Source: Nymphaea colorata (Eukaryota > Streptophyta > Magnoliopsida > Nymphaeales > Nymphaeaceae). From it: a DNA stretch of 64,000 nucleotides. The stretch spans positions 21,512,802 through 21,576,801 of the forward strand of contig NC_045145.1 in NCBI RefSeq assembly GCF_008831285.2, written 5' to 3'. The notes beneath the pieces were generated by a model. The model was not told the origin of the DNA. It saw nothing but the letters and a program-made list of their open reading frames with translations, and made no database searches. Below are positions 60,644 through 64,000 of the stretch, one piece after another. The translations under genes were made by a program, and so were the position numbers. Every line of letters starts with the position of its first letter. Positions within the stretch are counted from its first letter, which is position 1.

Positions 60644-62956
60644 ATGATGAGAGTAGAAGGTCGAGTTAGGGGAGGATTGTTAGCATATTGGTGGATACAG
60701 GGTCGACACATAACTTCATTGGAGAAAAAACTGCCAAGACATGTGGCTGTAAAATTATCGAACAACCAGAATTTAAGGCTGTGGTTGGCAATGATAGTTC
60801 ATTGTGGTGCAAAGGACGCTGCTGAAGGGAGGAGGTTGAGATTCAAGGGCATCAATTCGTGGTAGAATTGTTTTCCCTAGCCATGGGGGGAGCTGATTTG
60901 GTTTTAGCCTTTTAGGAATTCAATGGTTGAAACAGCTGGGAAAGGTTTGGTGGGATTTTACCACCATGACAATGACTTTTAAGACAACTGATGGGGAAAG
61001 ATGTATACAGGCTCAGCCGACTACAATGTCCACAAGAGGCCACACAACTGAAGAAGTGGGAAACGGAGAAGGAGAACCACACCTTCTCTTAATGTATGCT
61101 GAACCTAGTAGGAAGTCCCCACCTTCGCTGTTCTAGCAGAGTATGCTGGGGTCTTAGAAAATCCAAAAGGATTACCCTCAAGTTGTGAAATTCAACCATC
61201 GAATTGAATTAGAAATGGGATCATGACCAGTCAATTTGAAGCCTTATAGGTACAACCACATTCAGAAAGAAGAGAGAAAAGCTCATAAAAGGTATGTTGT
61301 CAGAAGGTGTGGTCCAGCCAGCCGAAGCCCTTATTCTTCTCCAGCATTGTTAGTCCGAAAAAAGGATGGAACGTGGAGGTTTTGCGTAGATTACAGTGCA
61401 CTTAATGCAATCACCATAAAAGATCGGTATCCTATACCAGTTATAAAAGAACTGGTGGATGAATTACAAGGGGCAGATGTATACTCCAAGCTAGATCTTC
61501 GGGCTGGGTATCATCGAATCAGGATGCCCAAAGAGGATGTTCCAAGACAGCTTTCCAAACCCATGAAGGCCATTACGAATTTAAGGTAATGTCATTCGGG
61601 TTAACGAATGCACCAGCCACTTTTCAAGCATTAATGAACCACATTTTTCATTCTTTCATAAGGAGATTTGTCTTGGCATTTTTCGATGATATATTGATTT
61701 ACAGCAAGAGCAAGGAAGAACATCAAGAGCATCTATGGTTGGTGTTGAAAACACTAAAAGAGGATCGACTACATGCCAAGGCTTCGAAATGTGTACTTGG
61801 ATGTGATCAGGTGACCTATTTGGCCACACCACTTCTAAACGAGTAGAGATGGAAGAAGAAAAAGTGGCAGCCATTCGTACCTGGGAATTACCCACCAGAA
61901 TTAAAGGGTTGAGGGTCTTCCTAGGTCTGACAAGGTATTACCATAGGTTTGTTGAAAATTTTGGATTACATATTGCACTACTGACCAACATGTTGGAAAA
62001 GGATCAGTTCAAGTGGAGCACTCAGAGTGAAGCTGCCTTTGCCTTTGAGAAGTTAAAACAAGCTATCATCATCTCACCGACATTAGCAATGCCTGATTTC
62101 ACCAAGACCTTTAAGGTGGAGACAGATGCATCCGAGAGTGGAGTTGGGGCAGTGCTCACCCAAGGCAAACACCCCATCGCTTTTTTCAGCAAAGCTATGG
62201 GAGTTCGATTCAAAATCAAATCCGCTTAGGAACGGGACCTCATAGCCATGGTCATGGCCATCCAAAAGTGGCATAACTATTTTGTAGGACGAAAATTTCA
62301 GGTTTTTATGGACTACAGCAGTTTGAGGCACTGCATGCAGCAGAAATCAGTTATGCACTTATGCTGCTCAAGTAAAGTGGGTTATGAAGCTAGTTGAATA
62401 TGAACTTGATGTTATATACAAGAAGGCAAGTGAAAACATAGTGGTTGCTAGCTTGTCGCGGAGACATGAGGAAGAAAACAGAGCAGAATTAAATACCTTC
62501 TGTTTACCCTTGTTATGCAGGCCTATTGCAGATTTATGGGAGAAGATGAAACAAGAACATAACATGTCAGTGGATGTGCAAAGGAAGAAGGAACAGCTCG
62601 AGCAGAATGCAACACGGGTGTATGGTTGCCGGTGGAAAGACCCTTACCTATACTATGAAAACAGAATATATGTACCTCCAAATTCCAAGTTCATCAAGGA
62701 ATTAATTTCCTTCTTCCTCGACGGCACCAGCATCGTTCGACCGGAATCCATAAATTGTCTGCATGGTATTCAGGTCCTTGTGATAGAAAGGATTGGGACA
62801 TTGGCGTATAGGCTACAACTCCCAGAGAGTTCCTCAATTCACCCTGTATTTCATGTCACACGTCTGAAGGCCTGCTATTCGAGAGCTGAACCAGAGATTA
62901 CAGTCAGGGCACTGCCAAGTACTCCTTCAGGTGAACTGTTTTCTTTCCGAGTGTAA
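60644..62956 (+). pseudogene. Gypsy pol: protease, RT, RNase H and C-terminal tail; integrase core missing
   Basis: The protease active site ILVDTGSTHNFIG is readable at 60685-60723 but in a shifted frame. RT spans about 61300-61850 with SPALLVRKKDGTWRFCVDYSALNAI, DRYPIPV and the catalytic [11 protein letters not shown], broken by a frameshift near 61580. RNase H is at about 62090-62400 with KVETDASESGVGAVLTQ. After LSRRHEEENRAE the sequence passes directly to a GTLAYRLQLPESSSIHPVFHVTRLKA tail. The HHCC finger and DDE catalytic core of integrase are therefore lacking. The related copy at 33929-36972 keeps that region, which shows what was deleted. Confidence 0.85.
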
Positions 62957-63322
62957 CAACCCGACCTACTCCTAGGCTCACCTGCTCGAACCCCTGGTTT
63001 GGCGGATCCCAACCCGCTCCCTAGCAGTTTCAGCTCCATCCCCAAAAAGACTATGAACCAGGACAACTATTTGTAGTAATGACCCCTTTCTAAACCCTTG
63101 AAGATTCCTCACAATCTTCAATATGAGACTAAACATTTGGGGCGTTATACCGGTGGTTCAGCAGAAAAAATACAGAAGGACAAATGAACCTTACACGGCT
63201 TGACTGGTGGAGTGGCAAGGACCAGAAGCTCCTAGCCCATCTTGGAAAGACGTCGCAGAGATACAGCAATGATTTCCTGAGTTCACACCTTGAGGACAAG
63301 GTGTTGGTTAAGGGGTGGGTAA

Positions 63323-63587
63323 TGTTAACCCTAAACCGTTTGTTGGTCATAGAATAGGACTTTGTTGGTCATAGAATAGGACACAAGAAATAATCGGGTC
63401 TTAGGATAGGAGATCCATAGTTCCCTACGTATAAAAGGGGACTAATACTATTTAGAGGTTTATGTTTTGAATGAAAAGGTTTCTCTCTCGCGTTGAGAAA
63501 GTTTTGGCCCTAATTCAGAGGTGAATTAAGTTAAGTGTATGTGTGCGATTATCTTATTACCGCAGCTCAGTTAGCCGACGGCTAGCA
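63323..63587 (+). repeat. Gypsy 3' LTR (265 bp)
   Basis: TGTTAACCCTAAACC...GCCGACGGCTAGCA, directly after the polypurine tract. It is longer than the 5' LTR because of a duplicated GTTGGTCATAGAATAGGAC word. Confidence 0.9.
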
Positions 63588-64000
63588 GTTCTCTTCTTTC
63601 TTTTGTCACGAGTCCTCGATGTGGTCGAGAAAAGTGCCAGATTGTGCAATCCCCCGATTTTCAAGGACTTCATGGGCCTTGTTGAAGGCATAACTTGTAT
63701 TCATGCGCTTTATATTAGCATGGGGTTTACTCCCCGCAATATAGCCATCCCTGCCCTCTCACGTAGAGCAATGGATCTGTAATTGTGATTAGTAAAGGTC
63801 AACATATTTGTCACTTTTTAGGATATAAATAATTTCATTTTGTTTTTATGTTGGATATGAGTTTTCAATTCTATGATGGACTGAATCCTAAAATTTACTA
63901 TAAAGTATAAACATATGGTCGTGGTTACTGTAGCTGTACGTAATTGTAATTGGTTTCTCTTCTTCGTCATCATAAAGAAGTTGCATTTTTTGGTGTAAAG
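63588..64000. other. Flanking host DNA, no gene recognised
   Basis: An open frame of about 70 residues continues through 63592-63782, but it overlaps the LTR at its start and matches no family I recognise. The rest is AT-rich. Confidence 0.5.

Larger units (their letters stand above)
59247..63587 (+). mobile_element. Ty3/Gypsy retrotransposon with perfect 5-bp TSD, integrase-deleted
   Basis: LTRs at 59247-59490 and 63323-63587 (TGTTA...GCTAGCA) are flanked by identical GTTCT target duplications (59242-59246 and 63588-63592). The PBS TGGTATCAGAGC at 59493-59504 is the classic plant initiator-Met tRNA site, and a polypurine tract (AAGGGGTGGGTAA) lies at 63310-63322. Inside are gag, protease, RT, RNase H and a chromovirus-like C-terminus, but most of integrase is missing. 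Stops and frameshifts make it non-autonomous. The 3' LTR carries a roughly 22-bp tandem duplication (TTTGTTGGTCATAGAATAGG twice, near 63338 and 63361) absent from the 5' LTR. Confidence 0.92.

Noticed and set aside
63543-63782. 79-aa frame at the right edge of the window
   Set aside because: It starts inside the Gypsy 3' LTR and has no recognisable family; at best a chance fusion with flanking DNA.

Overview
This looks like nuclear DNA from a flowering plant. The evidence is AT-rich intergenic sequence, long GT-AG introns, three conserved plant genes and several families of LTR retrotransposon. The 5' coding ends of the PPR and ARG1-like genes are clearly GC-rich while their later exons are AT-rich. 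Such a 5'-3' GC gradient is commoner in monocots and some magnoliids than in eudicots, but I cannot name the species.

Layout. (1) 2284-9547, minus strand: a complete 11-exon gene for an ARG1/ARL1-type DnaJ protein (417 aa). (2) 15264-17209, plus strand: a two-exon P-type PPR gene (453 aa) with an Arg-rich N-terminus suggesting mitochondrial import. (3) About 21038-43797, plus strand: the DEAD-box RNA helicase RH1. All its conserved exons are open and splice in phase (519 aa from the conservative start, 537 aa with a predicted first exon), although its introns hold a broken NDC1 exon, a chimeric Copia/Gypsy element, an old Copia remnant and small foldback elements. (4) 43798-64000: repeats with no recognisable host gene. 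They comprise a noncoding LTR-like unit interrupted by an opposite-oriented copy of itself (46672-52855), an LTR-bounded minus-strand Copia element (53171-58001), a GTACCC-rich foldback element (58350-59056) and a Gypsy element with a perfect 5-bp target duplication but most of its integrase missing (59247-63587).

The three host genes act in unrelated processes (gravity signalling/chaperone, organelle RNA processing, RNA helicase) and are only chance neighbours. The most notable signals are the self-nested inverted unit, a dispersed family of foldback elements with GGGTAC/GTACCC ends, the Copia/Gypsy chimera inside an RH1 intron, and the captured NDC1 exon. I found no CRISPR array, operon or convincing tRNA/rRNA gene. 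Exon borders were worked out by hand from reading frame, GT-AG sites and remembered family conservation, without any alignment or transcript data.
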